Below are positions 17,193 to 26,387 of a stretch of DNA of 64,000 nucleotides, piece after piece. The notes under the pieces are model-generated. The model did no database searches. It was not told the origin of the DNA and saw only the letters and a list, made by a program, of their open reading frames with translations. The translations under genes and the position numbers were made by a program. This DNA comes from Acidobacteriota bacterium (lineage in GTDB: Bacteria > Acidobacteriota > Thermoanaerobaculia > UBA5066): contig JAKOVQ010000016.1 of NCBI GenBank assembly GCA_029781975.1, positions 124,001 to 188,000 of the forward strand. The letters run 5' to 3'. The stretch's first letter is position 1, and each line of letters opens with the position of its first letter.

Positions 17193-19106
17193 TCAGCCGA
17201 CGAGGGCGGTGACGACCCGGTTCGCCACGAAGGCCCCGATCCACGCGAGGACCCCCATGTAGGCGAACTGGAGGGCCGGCCACCGCCAGCCCCCCGTCTC
17301 GCGGCGGACGACGGCGATGGTGGACATGCACTGCATCGCGAAGGCGAAGAAGACGAGGAGCGCGACCGCCCCGCCGGGCGTCAGGTCCCGGCGGAGGGCG
17401 GCCTGGAGCCCTCCGGCGTCGGCGTCCCCCTCGATGCCGTAGATCGTCCCGAGCGTGCCGACGATGACCTCGCGGGCGGCGAGCGACGTGACGAGGCCGA
17501 CGCCGATCTTCCAGTTGAAGCCGAGCGGCTCGATCGTCGGGGCAACCGCGCGCCCGATGGTCCCGACGAGGCTGTCGGCGATCTTCGGCGCGTGCCCCGC
17601 CTTCGGGGGGACGTGGGCGAGGACCCAGAGGGCGACCGAGACGCCGAGGATCACGGTGCCCGCCCTGCCGAGGAAGACCTTCGCCCGGTCGAGGAGGCGG
17701 AGCCCCACCTGGCGGAGCGTCGGCATCCGGTACGGGGGCATCTCGAGGAGGAACGGGGTCTTCTCGCTCCTGAGGACCGAGGACTTGAGGAGCCGGGCCG
17801 TGGTGACGGCGGCGAGGAAGCCGAGGGCGTAGAGGCCGAGGAGCGCGGCCGCGCGCGTTCCGACGAGCGGGCCGAGGACCGGCCGCTCGGGGAGGAACGC
17901 CGCGATGATCAGGGTGTAGACCGGCAGCCGCGCGGAGCAGGTCATGAACGGGGCGATCAGGATCGTGGCGAAGCGGTCCCGCTTGTTCTCGATGGTCCGG
18001 GTCGCCAGGACCGCCGGCACCGCGCACGCGTAGGCCGAGAGGAGCGGGATGAACGACTTCCCCTGCAGGCCCACCTTCGCCATCGTCCTGTCGGCGATCA
18101 GGGCCGCGCGCGCCAGGTACCCCGAGTCCTCCAGGAGCCCGAGGAAGAGGAAGAGGAGGAGGATCTGGGGGAGGAAGACGAGGACCGAGCCGACTCCCGA
18201 CCAGACGCCCTGGACCAGGAGGTCCCGGAAGAGCGACGCGGGCAGGGTCGCCGCGAGCCACTCTCCCGAGGCGGCGACGCCGCGGTCGATCAGGTCCATC
18301 AGCGGGGGCGCCGCGGAGAAGATGGCCTGGAACACCGCGACGACGACGAGGCCGAAGATGGCCGGGCCGGCGACCGGATGGAGGAAGACGGCGTCGAGGC
18401 GCCGCGTCCAGAGCGGCGGGGCCGGCGGCGAGTAGCCCGCCTCCTTCCCGAGGCGCGCGGCCCACTGGTGGCACTTCGGGATGTCGGAGATCACCGGGAG
18501 GTCGATCGGCCGCGGGACGGCGATCGAGCCGCCGAGGAACTGGAGGACCGCCTCCCACCCCTCTCCCGACGCCGCGCTGATGAGGGCGACCGGCACGCCG
18601 AGCCGCGCCGCGAGGGCCGCCACGTCGACGTCCCCGCCCCGCGTCTTCAGCTCGTCGGCCATGTTGAGCACCACGAGCGTCGGGAGGCCCAGCGAGAGGA
18701 CCGAGGCGGCGAGGCTCAGGTGCCGCGCGAGGTTCGTCGAGTCGAGGATCAGGAGCACCGTGTCGGGACGCGGGACCTCGCTCGTCAGCCCCATCAGGAC
18801 GTCGTGCGTCACCTGCTCGTCCTCCGAGCGCGGGCTGAGCGAGTAGACCCCCGGCAGGTCGACGACCAGCGCCGCCGTCCCGTCCGAGAGGCGGATCCGT
18901 CCCAGCTTCTGCTCGACGGTCACGCCGGGGAAGTTCGCCACCTTCTGGCGCAGCCCGGTGAGCCGGTTGAACAGCGTCGACTTCCCGGAGTTGGGGGGCC
19001 CCACGACCGCGATGACGCGGGAGATCCCGGCGGGGCGGGCGGAGCCGGGCGGGACCGGCGGCCCGGGCGTCGCGGAGGCGGGGCCGCCTCCGGCGATCGC
19101 GCTCAC
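17193..19106 (-). CDS. feoB: Ferrous iron transport protein B
   Basis: This 637-residue inner-membrane protein takes up Fe2+ and has a cytosolic GTPase domain. G-protein motifs: G1 GPPNSGKSTLF (about residue 37), switch region ANFPGVTVE, G3 DLPGVYSL and G4 NMAD. The membrane part has the paired gate motifs, including APFMTCSARLPVYTL. At 637 residues it is shorter than E. coli FeoB, mainly in loops. The GTG start overlaps the feoA stop (GTGA), giving translational coupling. G1 reads GPPN rather than the usual GNPN, a mild deviation. Confidence 0.96.
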   Translation of the reverse strand: MSAIAGGGPASATPGPPVPPGSARPAGISRVIAVVGPPNSGKSTLFNRLTGLRQKVANFPGVTVEQKLGRIRLSDGTAALVVDLPGVYSLSPRSEDEQVTHDVLMGLTSEVPRPDTVLLILDSTNLARHLSLAASVLSLGLPTLVVLNMADELKTRGGDVDVAALAARLGVPVALISAASGEGWEAVLQFLGGSIAVPRPIDLPVISDIPKCHQWAARLGKEAGYSPPAPPLWTRRLDAVFLHPVAGPAIFGLVVVAVFQAIFSAAPPLMDLIDRGVAASGEWLAATLPASLFRDLLVQGVWSGVGSVLVFLPQILLLFLFLGLLEDSGYLARAALIADRTMAKVGLQGKSFIPLLSAYACAVPAVLATRTIENKRDRFATILIAPFMTCSARLPVYTLIIAAFLPERPVLGPLVGTRAAALLGLYALGFLAAVTTARLLKSSVLRSEKTPFLLEMPPYRMPTLRQVGLRLLDRAKVFLGRAGTVILGVSVALWVLAHVPPKAGHAPKIADSLVGTIGRAVAPTIEPLGFNWKIGVGLVTSLAAREVIVGTLGTIYGIEGDADAGGLQAALRRDLTPGGAVALLVFFAFAMQCMSTIAVVRRETGGWRWPALQFAYMGVLAWIGAFVANRVVTALVG

Positions 19107-19414
19107 GGAGCGCCCGCGGCGTTCGGGGTGTGGGGAACGCGGAGGAGGAGGTGGGCCGCCGTCTCCCGGCGGAGCGCCACCTCGATGCCGTCGACCCGGA
19201 AGACCCGCGGATCGCCGCCCGGCGCGGCGCGGGCCGCGACGACGCGCGTCCCGGGGAGGAACCCCATCTCCATCAGGCGACGGCAGACGTCGTCGGGGAG
19301 GTCGATCTTCTCGAGCACCGCCTCCTCACCCTGGCGCAGGTCGCGCAGGCTGAGAGGCTCCTTCTGCTGGTCCTTCGCGGGAGAGCCCTTCCGGTACCTG
19401 AAACGCCGTCTCAT
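19103..19414 (-). CDS. feoA: Ferrous iron transport protein A
   Basis: This 103-residue protein carries a FeoA domain (SH3-like barrel) that binds and modulates FeoB. Signature segments are SLRDLRQGEEAVLEKI, RRLMEMGFLPGTRVV and the C-terminal VALRRETAAHLLL. It has a basic N-terminal extension of about 20 residues. ATG start. On the minus strand a TTGACA sequence at 19452-19447 lies upstream, but the -10 position is poor. No Fur box is recognisable in the 97-bp upstream gap. First gene of the feoA-feoB-MFS-lipoprotein run. Confidence 0.92.
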   Translation of the reverse strand: MRRRFRYRKGSPAKDQQKEPLSLRDLRQGEEAVLEKIDLPDDVCRRLMEMGFLPGTRVVAARAAPGGDPRVFRVDGIEVALRRETAAHLLLRVPHTPNAAGAP

Positions 19415-19511
19415 CCATCGCGCATCTTCCGACTCGGCCGACGGGGTGTCAAGGCTGGGTCCCGGCGACGGTCGGCGACGCGGCGGCTCCCAGGGCTCGG
19501 CCGAAAGGGAA

Positions 19512-20573
19512 TCACCGATCTCGTGACGGCCGGACTCGACGTCGGGCCCCGTCCGGGGCCGGGGCGCGCACGGGGGCCTCGGCCGGAGGGGGCGTGCCGG
19601 CGGCCTCCCGGACGACCGGCTCCAGACAGGCCGCCGCGCGGGAGCAGCGGCGCCGCTCGCAGCCGCCGCAGGCGGCGGAGCGGCTCGACGCGGCCGGACC
19701 GCGCAGCCCGGTCCTCGCGGGGCGCGTCGGGCCGTAGCACCCGACGACCCGCGCCCCGGCGAGCGCCGCGACGTGTGCCGGGCCCGTGTCCGCGGCCACG
19801 ACGCGCTCCGCGCCGAGGGCGAGCGCGACCGAGTCGAGGAGACCGAGGCGGCCCGTGCAGTCGATCACGCCGCCTCGGGCGGGGACGAGCCCGGCCGCGT
19901 CCGGGCCGCCGACGAAGACGTGGGTCACGCCGCGCGGCAGGTCGATCTCCCCGAGGGGGAGCCTCTTCGACGGCCACCGCGCCGCCGGCATGAGGACACG
20001 GTAGGGGCGGCAGAGCCCCAGGTCGCGGCGAAGCCGGGCCGTGCGGGGCGCGAGGGCGCGGGCGAGCTCCCGCCCGGCCTCCTCGCCCGCGTCCGCGACC
20101 GCTGCGGCCTCCACCCCGAGAAGGGAGAGGGCCCGCGCGGTGTTCTCGACCGCGTGCGGCGTGGCCCCGTCGTACATTGCGACGGAGCGGTGGAGCCACG
20201 GCCACCGTCCCCGGCCGACGCGGGTGCGCGCCCCGGACCAGACGGTCCAGAGCGAGCTCCTGAGGAGTCCCTGCAGGTCGACCGCGACGGCGTACCGGCA
20301 GGCGCGGAGCTCCCCGGCGAGCCGATCGAGCTCCTCGCTCAGCGCGCCCCAGCCCGCGGCGAGCGCCGCGTCCGCCGCGAGGACGTGCGTTCGCCGGACG
20401 AACGGGAGCGACGCCACGAGGGGGGCCGCCGGCGGCTCGACGAGCCAGTCCACGGGCCCCCGCTGCCGCGCGAGCGCCGCGACGCCCGGGATCGCGTGGA
20501 CGACGTCCCCGATCGACGACAGCTTCACGACGAGGACGGGTCCCGCTTCCGGAGGCACGGCGTCCGCTATCAT
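19512..20573 (-). CDS. Glycosyltransferase family 9 (heptosyltransferase-like)
   Basis: This 353-residue protein belongs to the GT9 family, which adds heptose or related sugars during lipopolysaccharide core assembly. Supporting segments are VVKLSSIGDVVHAIPG at the N-terminus, VDLQGLLRSS, the nucleotide-sugar site AADTGPAHVAALAGARVVGCYGPT and the cysteine-rich tail SAACGGCERRRCSRAAACLE, which is normal for this family. The ATG start is 14 bp from the divergent membrane protein gene, so both must share a very compact promoter region. Acceptor unknown. Confidence 0.88.
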   Translation of the reverse strand: MIADAVPPEAGPVLVVKLSSIGDVVHAIPGVAALARQRGPVDWLVEPPAAPLVASLPFVRRTHVLAADAALAAGWGALSEELDRLAGELRACRYAVAVDLQGLLRSSLWTVWSGARTRVGRGRWPWLHRSVAMYDGATPHAVENTARALSLLGVEAAAVADAGEEAGRELARALAPRTARLRRDLGLCRPYRVLMPAARWPSKRLPLGEIDLPRGVTHVFVGGPDAAGLVPARGGVIDCTGRLGLLDSVALALGAERVVAADTGPAHVAALAGARVVGCYGPTRPARTGLRGPAASSRSAACGGCERRRCSRAAACLEPVVREAAGTPPPAEAPVRAPAPDGARRRVRPSRDR

Positions 20574-20587
20574 GCCCCGGCCCCCCC

Positions 20588-21754
20588 GTGGAGACGCCCC
20601 CGCAAAGCCCGGCCCCGCGCGGTCTGCGCTCCTCCCTCGGCTCCGTGAGGACCGAGCTCTGGCTCGTCCTGGCCGCGGTCGCGGGGTCGTTCCTCGTCTA
20701 CCTCCCGTTCCGCGGCGACATGACGGCGGTCTACCGCGTCTGGGACGGACCGAACTACCTGACCGTCGCGCGGACGCTCTACGACGTCAGGCCCGACAAC
20801 CCGCTCCTGGCCTACGTCCACGAGACCCGCTACTTCCTCCGCCACTTCCCGGTCTACCCGCTCCTGATCCGGCTCTTCTCCTTCGTCGGCTGGCAGCAGG
20901 CGATGCTCCTCGTCCCGATCGCCTGCGCCGCGCTCGCGGCGGTCCTCCTCTTCTGGCTCCTCCGCGACCACTGGAAGGTCCCGCAGGCCGGGTGGCTCGC
21001 CTTCGTCTTCCTCTTCCTGCCGCCGCGGTGGCTCCTCTACAGGAGCGTCGGCTCGAGCGAGGCCCCGTTCCTCGCCCTGGCCCTCGGGTCGCTCCTCCTC
21101 TTCGAGAAGGGGAAGGTGGGGCGGGCATCGCTCCTGGCCGCCCTCGCGACGCTGACGCGGATCCCCGGGCTGATGTTCCTGCCGGCCTTCGGCGTCGTCC
21201 TCCTCCAACGGCGACGCTGGCGCGAGCTTCCGTGGCTCGCCCTGATCCCTCTGCCGCTCCTCGGCTACTTCTGGTTCTGCTCCACGAAGACCGGCAACTT
21301 CCTCGAGTACTTCTCCCAGCACGCCGACAAGATCTCGCCCCCGATGCCGTTCGGGTTCGTCCCGACCCTCTTCAAGGCGGGCTGGTACCACCAGGTCGAG
21401 TTCTACATCCTGCTCGCCCTCGTCTACGCGGTGGGGACGGCGCGCCTGCGGGGGAAGTGGGAGGTGGCGTTCTCGTACAGCGCCTTCATGCTCCTCTTCC
21501 ACCTCTTCATCTCGGTGGAGGACTGGAGCCGCTACTTCCTCGTCTTCTTCCCGACGGCGCTGATCCTCGGGTTCCACGACCTCCTGTCGACGCGGGAGTT
21601 CAAGCTGATCTTCCCGGTCTTCGCGGGGATGTCGTACGTCTACGCCTGGGGGACGATCCCGATCCTCCCCTGCCCGCCGGAGATGTACGCCCACCTGATG
21701 TGGAACCTCGGCCTCTGGAAGGAGTTCCTCCCCTACCTGCCGCTTCGGCCCTGA
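20588..21754 (+). CDS. Polytopic membrane protein, GT-C glycosyltransferase-like
   Basis: This 388-residue inner-membrane protein has roughly nine hydrophobic helices. The first external loop contains DGPNYLTVARTLYD followed by HFPVYPLLIRL, where an acidic residue after the first helix and a YP pair match GT-C mannosyltransferases that use polyprenyl-linked sugars. I cannot name a family with certainty. GTG start. It diverges from the GT9 gene and converges with the AAA ATPase gene over 31 bp. A role in envelope glycan assembly fits its neighbour but is inference. Confidence 0.7.
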   Translation: METPPQSPAPRGLRSSLGSVRTELWLVLAAVAGSFLVYLPFRGDMTAVYRVWDGPNYLTVARTLYDVRPDNPLLAYVHETRYFLRHFPVYPLLIRLFSFVGWQQAMLLVPIACAALAAVLLFWLLRDHWKVPQAGWLAFVFLFLPPRWLLYRSVGSSEAPFLALALGSLLLFEKGKVGRASLLAALATLTRIPGLMFLPAFGVVLLQRRRWRELPWLALIPLPLLGYFWFCSTKTGNFLEYFSQHADKISPPMPFGFVPTLFKAGWYHQVEFYILLALVYAVGTARLRGKWEVAFSYSAFMLLFHLFISVEDWSRYFLVFFPTALILGFHDLLSTREFKLIFPVFAGMSYVYAWGTIPILPCPPEMYAHLMWNLGLWKEFLPYLPLRP

Positions 21755-21785
21755 GCCGGAGGGCGGCCGGAGCCCGCGAGCGGCC

Positions 21786-23636
21786 CTACCTCCGCGTCCC
21801 GACGGTCGCCCGGAGCAGCCGGAGCCGGACGTCCAGCTCCTCCGGCGTCATCGCCGCGTACTTGGGGGGGAGGAGCCGGCGGCTCGAGGTCTCGAAGACC
21901 GCCAGGAGCTCCATGTACTCGAGGAGCTCCGCGTCGCGGCTCGGGAAGTAGTCGGCCGCGGCCCTCACGAAGTTCCCGGCCGTGACCGGCGCGTCGCCGC
22001 CCGTCTCCCGGGCCGCGTCGTCGTTCGCCATCAGGACGACCGCCTCGACGTCCGCGTTGCTGTACCCGACGAGCCTCGCCCCGAACCCCTCGCGGATCGA
22101 CGCGAGGTCGACGTCCGTCCTCACCCGGTTCTTCCTGACGAGGGCCTTCGCGACGGCCTCGACCTCCTCGGCGGTCTGCGAGTAGAGGAACGGGATCTTC
22201 CGGTCGAGGCGCCCGGCCCGCTTGAGGTCGACGTCGAGCTTGTCGGGGCGGTTCGTCATGACGATGAAGAGGATCCGGCCGCGGTTCGAGGTGTCCGACA
22301 TGAACTCCTTGATCCGCGCGATGACGCGGCTCGAGGTCCCGCCGTCCCCCTCTCCCTCGGAGCTGCCGAAGGCCCGGTCCCCCTCGTCGATGATGACGAC
22401 CACCTGCCCGATCGCCTGGATGACCGAGAGGATCTTCTCGAGGTTCCCCTCCGTCGCGCCGACCCACTTGGAGCGGAAGTTCTTCAGCTTGATGGTCGGC
22501 AGGCCGCACTCCTTCGCGAACGCCTCCGCCACGAACGTCTTGCCGGTCCCCATCGGCCCGGTGAAGAGGATCCCCATCGGCACGCGCGCCCGACGCCCCT
22601 CGCGGATGTTCTCCGCCAGGACGAGGAGGTCCTTCTTGACCTCCTCCATCCCGCCGACGACCGAGAAGCCGTGCTGCGGCTCGACGAACTCGACGAGGCC
22701 GAAGCACTCGCGCTCGAGGATCTCGCGCTTCCGCTTCCCGATCAGGAGGTCGATCTCGCGGCGCGCGCGGTCGGCTGCGTCCGCCGCCGCCGCCGCGGCA
22801 GGGTCGGCCGCGCCGGGCGCCAGCAGGGCGCGGATCTCGTCGCGCGAGAGGCCGGACGTCAGCTGGGCGAGCTTGCGGGCCCTCTCGGCCGCGTCGGGGG
22901 CGGCGCCCAGGAGGCCGGAGATGAACGCCTCGCGCTCGGCCCGGTCCTCCTCGGCGGGGGGGGGCGGGGCGAGGATCGCCGTGATCTGGAGGAGCTTCAG
23001 CCCGGCCGTCAGGTCCGCGTACCGCTCGGCGTCCTTCTCGGTGAGCCGCGGGTCCGCAATCCGCGCGGCCGCCCGCCGCGTCTCGCGGTCCGGCATCGGG
23101 ACGTCGACGACCGCGACCTTCGGGTTCGAGACGAGCTTCGGCGAGAGCTCCGTCAGGTTCTCGGCCACGAGGAGGACGACGTTGTCGCGGCTCTCGATCT
23201 GGGGAAGGAACGACCAGCGGTGGAGCGTGACGATCGAGGCGCGGTCGGCGTCCCCCTGGAACGACGGATCGCCCGCCGGCGCGATCGTCTCGGCGTACTC
23301 GACGACGACGCCGACCTTGCGCGCCGTGATCAGGAGGCGCTCGAGCCCCGCGAGGGCCTTGTCGCGCCCTGCCTCCCGGAGGAGCTCGGCCTGGGCCTCC
23401 ACCTCCTTCGCCCTCTTGGCGAACCGGACCCCGGTCGCCAGGTTGTAGACGGCGACGGTGTCGCGGACGTCCTTCCAGAACGTCTCCGTCAGGAACTCCG
23501 TCAGCGGCTTCAGGGCGCCGTCGACGAGGACGAGGTCGTGGACGTTCCCGTGCAGGACGAAGAGGACCGCCTCGTTGCGCAGGTAGCGGCGGCGGAGGTC
23601 CTCGGCCCAGGCGGGGAGGAGGCGGGCTTCGGCCAT
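21786..23636 (-). CDS. Two-domain AAA family ATPase (Vps4/Ycf46-like)
   Basis: This 616-residue cytosolic protein has a C-terminal active AAA module: Walker A GPMGTGKT (360-367), pore-loop region [11 protein letters not shown], Walker [10 protein letters not shown] (412-420), sensor-1 MTNRPD and arginine-finger region RAGRLDRK. Residues about 5-225 look like a degenerate AAA domain, with a Ycf46-like strand ([19 protein letters not shown]) but no Walker motifs. The linker (230-300) is alanine-rich and helical. The SKWVG loop resembles the substrate-gripping loop of Vps4/katanin. ATG 23636 is preferred because GAGGTGA lies 5 bp upstream; the GTG at 23645 is inside that site. It is the last gene of the PspA cluster, 76 bp after its neighbour. 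Confidence 0.85.
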   Translation of the reverse strand: MAEARLLPAWAEDLRRRYLRNEAVLFVLHGNVHDLVLVDGALKPLTEFLTETFWKDVRDTVAVYNLATGVRFAKRAKEVEAQAELLREAGRDKALAGLERLLITARKVGVVVEYAETIAPAGDPSFQGDADRASIVTLHRWSFLPQIESRDNVVLLVAENLTELSPKLVSNPKVAVVDVPMPDRETRRAAARIADPRLTEKDAERYADLTAGLKLLQITAILAPPPPAEEDRAEREAFISGLLGAAPDAAERARKLAQLTSGLSRDEIRALLAPGAADPAAAAAADAADRARREIDLLIGKRKREILERECFGLVEFVEPQHGFSVVGGMEEVKKDLLVLAENIREGRRARVPMGILFTGPMGTGKTFVAEAFAKECGLPTIKLKNFRSKWVGATEGNLEKILSVIQAIGQVVVIIDEGDRAFGSSEGEGDGGTSSRVIARIKEFMSDTSNRGRILFIVMTNRPDKLDVDLKRAGRLDRKIPFLYSQTAEEVEAVAKALVRKNRVRTDVDLASIREGFGARLVGYSNADVEAVVLMANDDAARETGGDAPVTAGNFVRAAADYFPSRDAELLEYMELLAVFETSSRRLLPPKYAAMTPEELDVRLRLLRATVGTRR

Positions 23637-23712
23637 GGCGGTCACCTCGGGACGGGTCGCGCGGGACCCGGGGAGTCGGCGTGAACGAAGGGTCCGGGCG
23701 GGGCGGCGGCGG

Positions 23713-24705
23713 TCACGGCTCGCCGAGGCCCGCGGGGTCGAGGAGCGCCTCGGTGTCGCGCGCCGACTCCCGGATCGTCTCCACCCCTTCGAGGAGCTCG
23801 TCCAGCTGCCCCGAGAGCTCGCGGGGCGACTGCATGGTGACGATCTGGTCGGCGATCAGCTGGAACGAGTTCTCGATCAGGTCGAGCTGCCCGCGCGCCA
23901 CGCCGAGGTAGCCCTGGATGTCCTTCATCCGCTCCTGGCGCTTGACGACGATCGCGAGGTTCTTCTGCGCGATCGCGGTCCGCGGGTCCCCCTCGGGCCC
24001 CTTCCTGACGTCGGCGGCGTAGCGCTCCACGTCGCGCTCCAGCGCCCGCGGGTCGACGCCCGCGAGGTAGCGCTGGTAGCGCGCGCAGGTGAGGGCCATG
24101 TCGACGAAGGCGTCGACCAGCCGGTCGGTCTTGGCGAGCTCGCCCCGGAGGAGCTCCCCGGTGAAGGTGGGGTTCTGGGCCGCCAGGGCCTCGATCTCGG
24201 CGCGGCGCGCGTAGAGGCTCTCGACGCGGTCGCGCTCGGCCGGCGGCAGCACCGCCAGGAGCGCGGCCCGGGCCGCGTGCTCCTGCGCGGCCCGCTCCGC
24301 CGCCAGCCGCTTGTCCCACAGGAGGCGCCGGAGGAGCCTGCTCCCGGGCGCGTTCACCAGCCAGATCGTCTCGAGCCCCGCCGTCAGGAGCGCGGGGAGC
24401 GGGTTGAGCGTCAGGACCGAGAGGGCGATCCCCCCCGCGACGAGCGAGAGGTTGTAGGGGTTGGCGAACGCCATCTTCAGGTACGACGTCTCGCGCGTCG
24501 CGGCGTCGCGGAGGGCCGGCCGCGCGGCGGCCGACAGGCGGCTCCCCGCGGCGAGCTCGGCCGCCCGGGCGGCGATCGACCCGGTCTCCTGCCGCGCCGC
24601 GGCCTCCTTCTCCGCGTCCGCGGCGCTGCTCGAGGGCGCCCAGTCCCAGGAGCGGCGCGGCCCGGTCCGCGGAGGGGTCCTCGTCTTCTGGCCGGACCCG
24701 TTCAT
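23713..24705 (-). CDS. Membrane-anchored helical protein of unknown function (PspA cluster)
   Basis: This 330-residue protein is not recognised. A charged N-terminal region (1-75) precedes a hydrophobic hairpin at about 84-118 (two segments, split by a short NPLP turn), and residues 130-330 are predicted by eye to be long amphipathic helices rich in alanine, arginine and glutamate. There is no signal peptide or catalytic motif. The ATG start overlaps the ABC ATPase stop (ATGA), so it is made together with the transporter. Placement between the ABC transporter and the AAA ATPase suggests an adaptor at the inner membrane. Confidence 0.75.
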   Translation of the reverse strand: MNGSGQKTRTPPRTGPRRSWDWAPSSSAADAEKEAAARQETGSIAARAAELAAGSRLSAAARPALRDAATRETSYLKMAFANPYNLSLVAGGIALSVLTLNPLPALLTAGLETIWLVNAPGSRLLRRLLWDKRLAAERAAQEHAARAALLAVLPPAERDRVESLYARRAEIEALAAQNPTFTGELLRGELAKTDRLVDAFVDMALTCARYQRYLAGVDPRALERDVERYAADVRKGPEGDPRTAIAQKNLAIVVKRQERMKDIQGYLGVARGQLDLIENSFQLIADQIVTMQSPRELSGQLDELLEGVETIRESARDTEALLDPAGLGEP

Positions 24706-25526
24706 GCTCCCGCCGCGGCCGCCGGGGACCCGGCGGGGGGCGCGTACAGCATGTCGAGGAGCTTCTTCTCCACCGCGCGGAACTCGGGCGCCGACTTGAG
24801 GTGGACGCCGCGCTCCGCGAAGAAGGGGACGTCGACCCGGTGGAGGAGCCGCGCGGGGCGGGCGGAGAGGACGTAGACGGTGTCGGCGAGGTAGACGGCC
24901 TCGGAGACGTCGTGGGTGACGAAGAGGATCGTGTTGTCCTCGGCCCGCGAGACGTCGAGGAGGAGCCCCTGCATCCCCCAGCGGGTCTGCGGGTCGAGCG
25001 CGCCGAAGGGCTCGTCCATCAGGACGACCCGCGGCCGGTTCACCAGCGTCCGCGCGATGGCGACCCGCTGCTTCATCCCGCCCGAGAGGTCCTTCGGGTA
25101 GCGCCCGGCGAACTCGAGGAGCCCCACCTCCTGGAGGACCTCGCGGGCGCGCTCCCGCCGCTCCTTCGGCGGCAGCCCCTGGAGCTTCAGCCCGTACTCC
25201 ACGTTCTGCTGGACCGTGAGCCAGGCGAAGGACGTGTAGGCCTGGAAGACCATCCCCCGGTCCCGCCCGGGCGGGCCGACCGGCGTCCCGTCCATCAGGA
25301 CGGTCCCCTTCGTCGGCGGGAGGAGCCCCGCCACCGCCTTCAGGATCGTCGACTTGCCGCAGCCCGACGGCCCGAGGAAGACGACGATCTCGCCGACTCC
25401 CGGCTTGTCGGCGATGTCGAACGACACGTCGCGGACGGCCTCCGTCCGCTCGCCGTCGCGCCCGACGTAGGTGATGCAGAGGCCCTGGACCGAGAGGCGC
25501 GGGACCGCCGGCGCCGCCGCGCTCAC
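24702..25526 (-). CDS. ABC transporter ATP-binding protein (nitrate/sulfonate/taurine type)
   Basis: This 274-residue nucleotide-binding subunit has all expected motifs: Walker A GPSGCGKST, Q-loop VFQAYTSFAWLT, signature LSGGMKQR, Walker B VVLMDEPFGALD and H-loop FVTHD. It belongs to the SsuB/TauB/NrtD group that works with permeases of the NitT/TauT type. The GTG start overlaps the permease stop (GTGA). A C-terminal extension of about 30 residues ends in an alanine/proline-rich tail. In this cluster it should power the permease fed by the OmpA-fused binding protein. Confidence 0.93.
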   Translation of the reverse strand: MSAAAPAVPRLSVQGLCITYVGRDGERTEAVRDVSFDIADKPGVGEIVVFLGPSGCGKSTILKAVAGLLPPTKGTVLMDGTPVGPPGRDRGMVFQAYTSFAWLTVQQNVEYGLKLQGLPPKERRERAREVLQEVGLLEFAGRYPKDLSGGMKQRVAIARTLVNRPRVVLMDEPFGALDPQTRWGMQGLLLDVSRAEDNTILFVTHDVSEAVYLADTVYVLSARPARLLHRVDVPFFAERGVHLKSAPEFRAVEKKLLDMLYAPPAGSPAAAAGA

Positions 25527-26320
25527 GTCGACGCCTCCCTCCAGCGGAAGAGGGCCGCCGAGAGGGTCCGGATGGCGAAGTCGGTCAGGAGGCCGATCCC
25601 CCCGATGACGAGGAGCCCGGCGAAGGACCACGACGCCTTCTGGTGCGTCCGCGCCAGCTCGACCATGTACCCGAGGCCGTGCTCGGGGTTCACCGCCTCG
25701 GCCAGGATGACGTACGTCCACGAGATGGCGTTCATCACGCGGAACGAGTCGAAGATCTCGGGCGCCGCGGACGGGAGGAGGACCGTCCGGATCACCTGCA
25801 GGCGGGAGGCCCCGAGCGTCAGGGCGGTCTGGACGAGCTCCTCCGGGACCGTCCGGATCGCCGTCACCACGACGGGGAGGAGGTAGACGAAGACGCCGAG
25901 GAAGAGGAAGGCGATCTTCTGCTTCTCGTAGATCCCGAACCAGAGGATGAGGAGGGGGATGAACGCGGAGATCGGCATGTAGCGGAGGGGCGCCACGATC
26001 GGCTCGAAGACCCGGTTCACCGGCTCGAACGCCCCCATGAGGACCCCGAGCGGGAGGGCGACCGCGGAGGCGAGGAAGAAGGCGAGCGCGATCCGGCGCG
26101 TGGAGACGAGGATCGCGTTCCAGAGGTCGTACTGGAGGAAGAGCTGGAGCGTCCCCTTCACCACCTCGGTCGGGGAGGGGAGGAAGTCGGGCGGCGCAAG
26201 GCCGCCGTACGTGGCGACGCACCAGACGGCCAGGACGCCGACGGGCGCCACGAGGCCGAGCGCGAAGGCGGTCGCCTTCGGCAGCGGGGCCCGGAGCGCG
26301 AAGAGGTCGCGGGTCGTCAC
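25523..26320 (-). CDS. ABC transporter permease (NitT/TauT type)
   Basis: This 265-residue inner-membrane permease has about six helices and the coupling EAA-type loop EELVQTALTLGASRLQVIRT followed by VLLPSAAPEIF. It matches the SsuC/TauC/NrtB family, with the usual GLGYMVELA near the C-terminus. It is coupled by a 4-base overlap to the ATPase gene downstream and follows the binding-protein gene by 67 bp. Substrate is unknown; relatives import nitrate, sulfonates, taurine or pyrimidine precursors. Confidence 0.93.
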   Translation of the reverse strand: MTTRDLFALRAPLPKATAFALGLVAPVGVLAVWCVATYGGLAPPDFLPSPTEVVKGTLQLFLQYDLWNAILVSTRRIALAFFLASAVALPLGVLMGAFEPVNRVFEPIVAPLRYMPISAFIPLLILWFGIYEKQKIAFLFLGVFVYLLPVVVTAIRTVPEELVQTALTLGASRLQVIRTVLLPSAAPEIFDSFRVMNAISWTYVILAEAVNPEHGLGYMVELARTHQKASWSFAGLLVIGGIGLLTDFAIRTLSAALFRWREAST

Positions 26321-26387
26321 GCGAAACCCTCCATCGAGCCCAGGCTCCCCCGGGGCGGGGTGTGGGGGGATCGAGAGACCCCCACGA

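Noticed and set aside
19620-19690. Cysteine cluster of the GT9 protein as an iron-sulfur site
   Set aside because: Such a cysteine-rich segment is usual in heptosyltransferases of this family.
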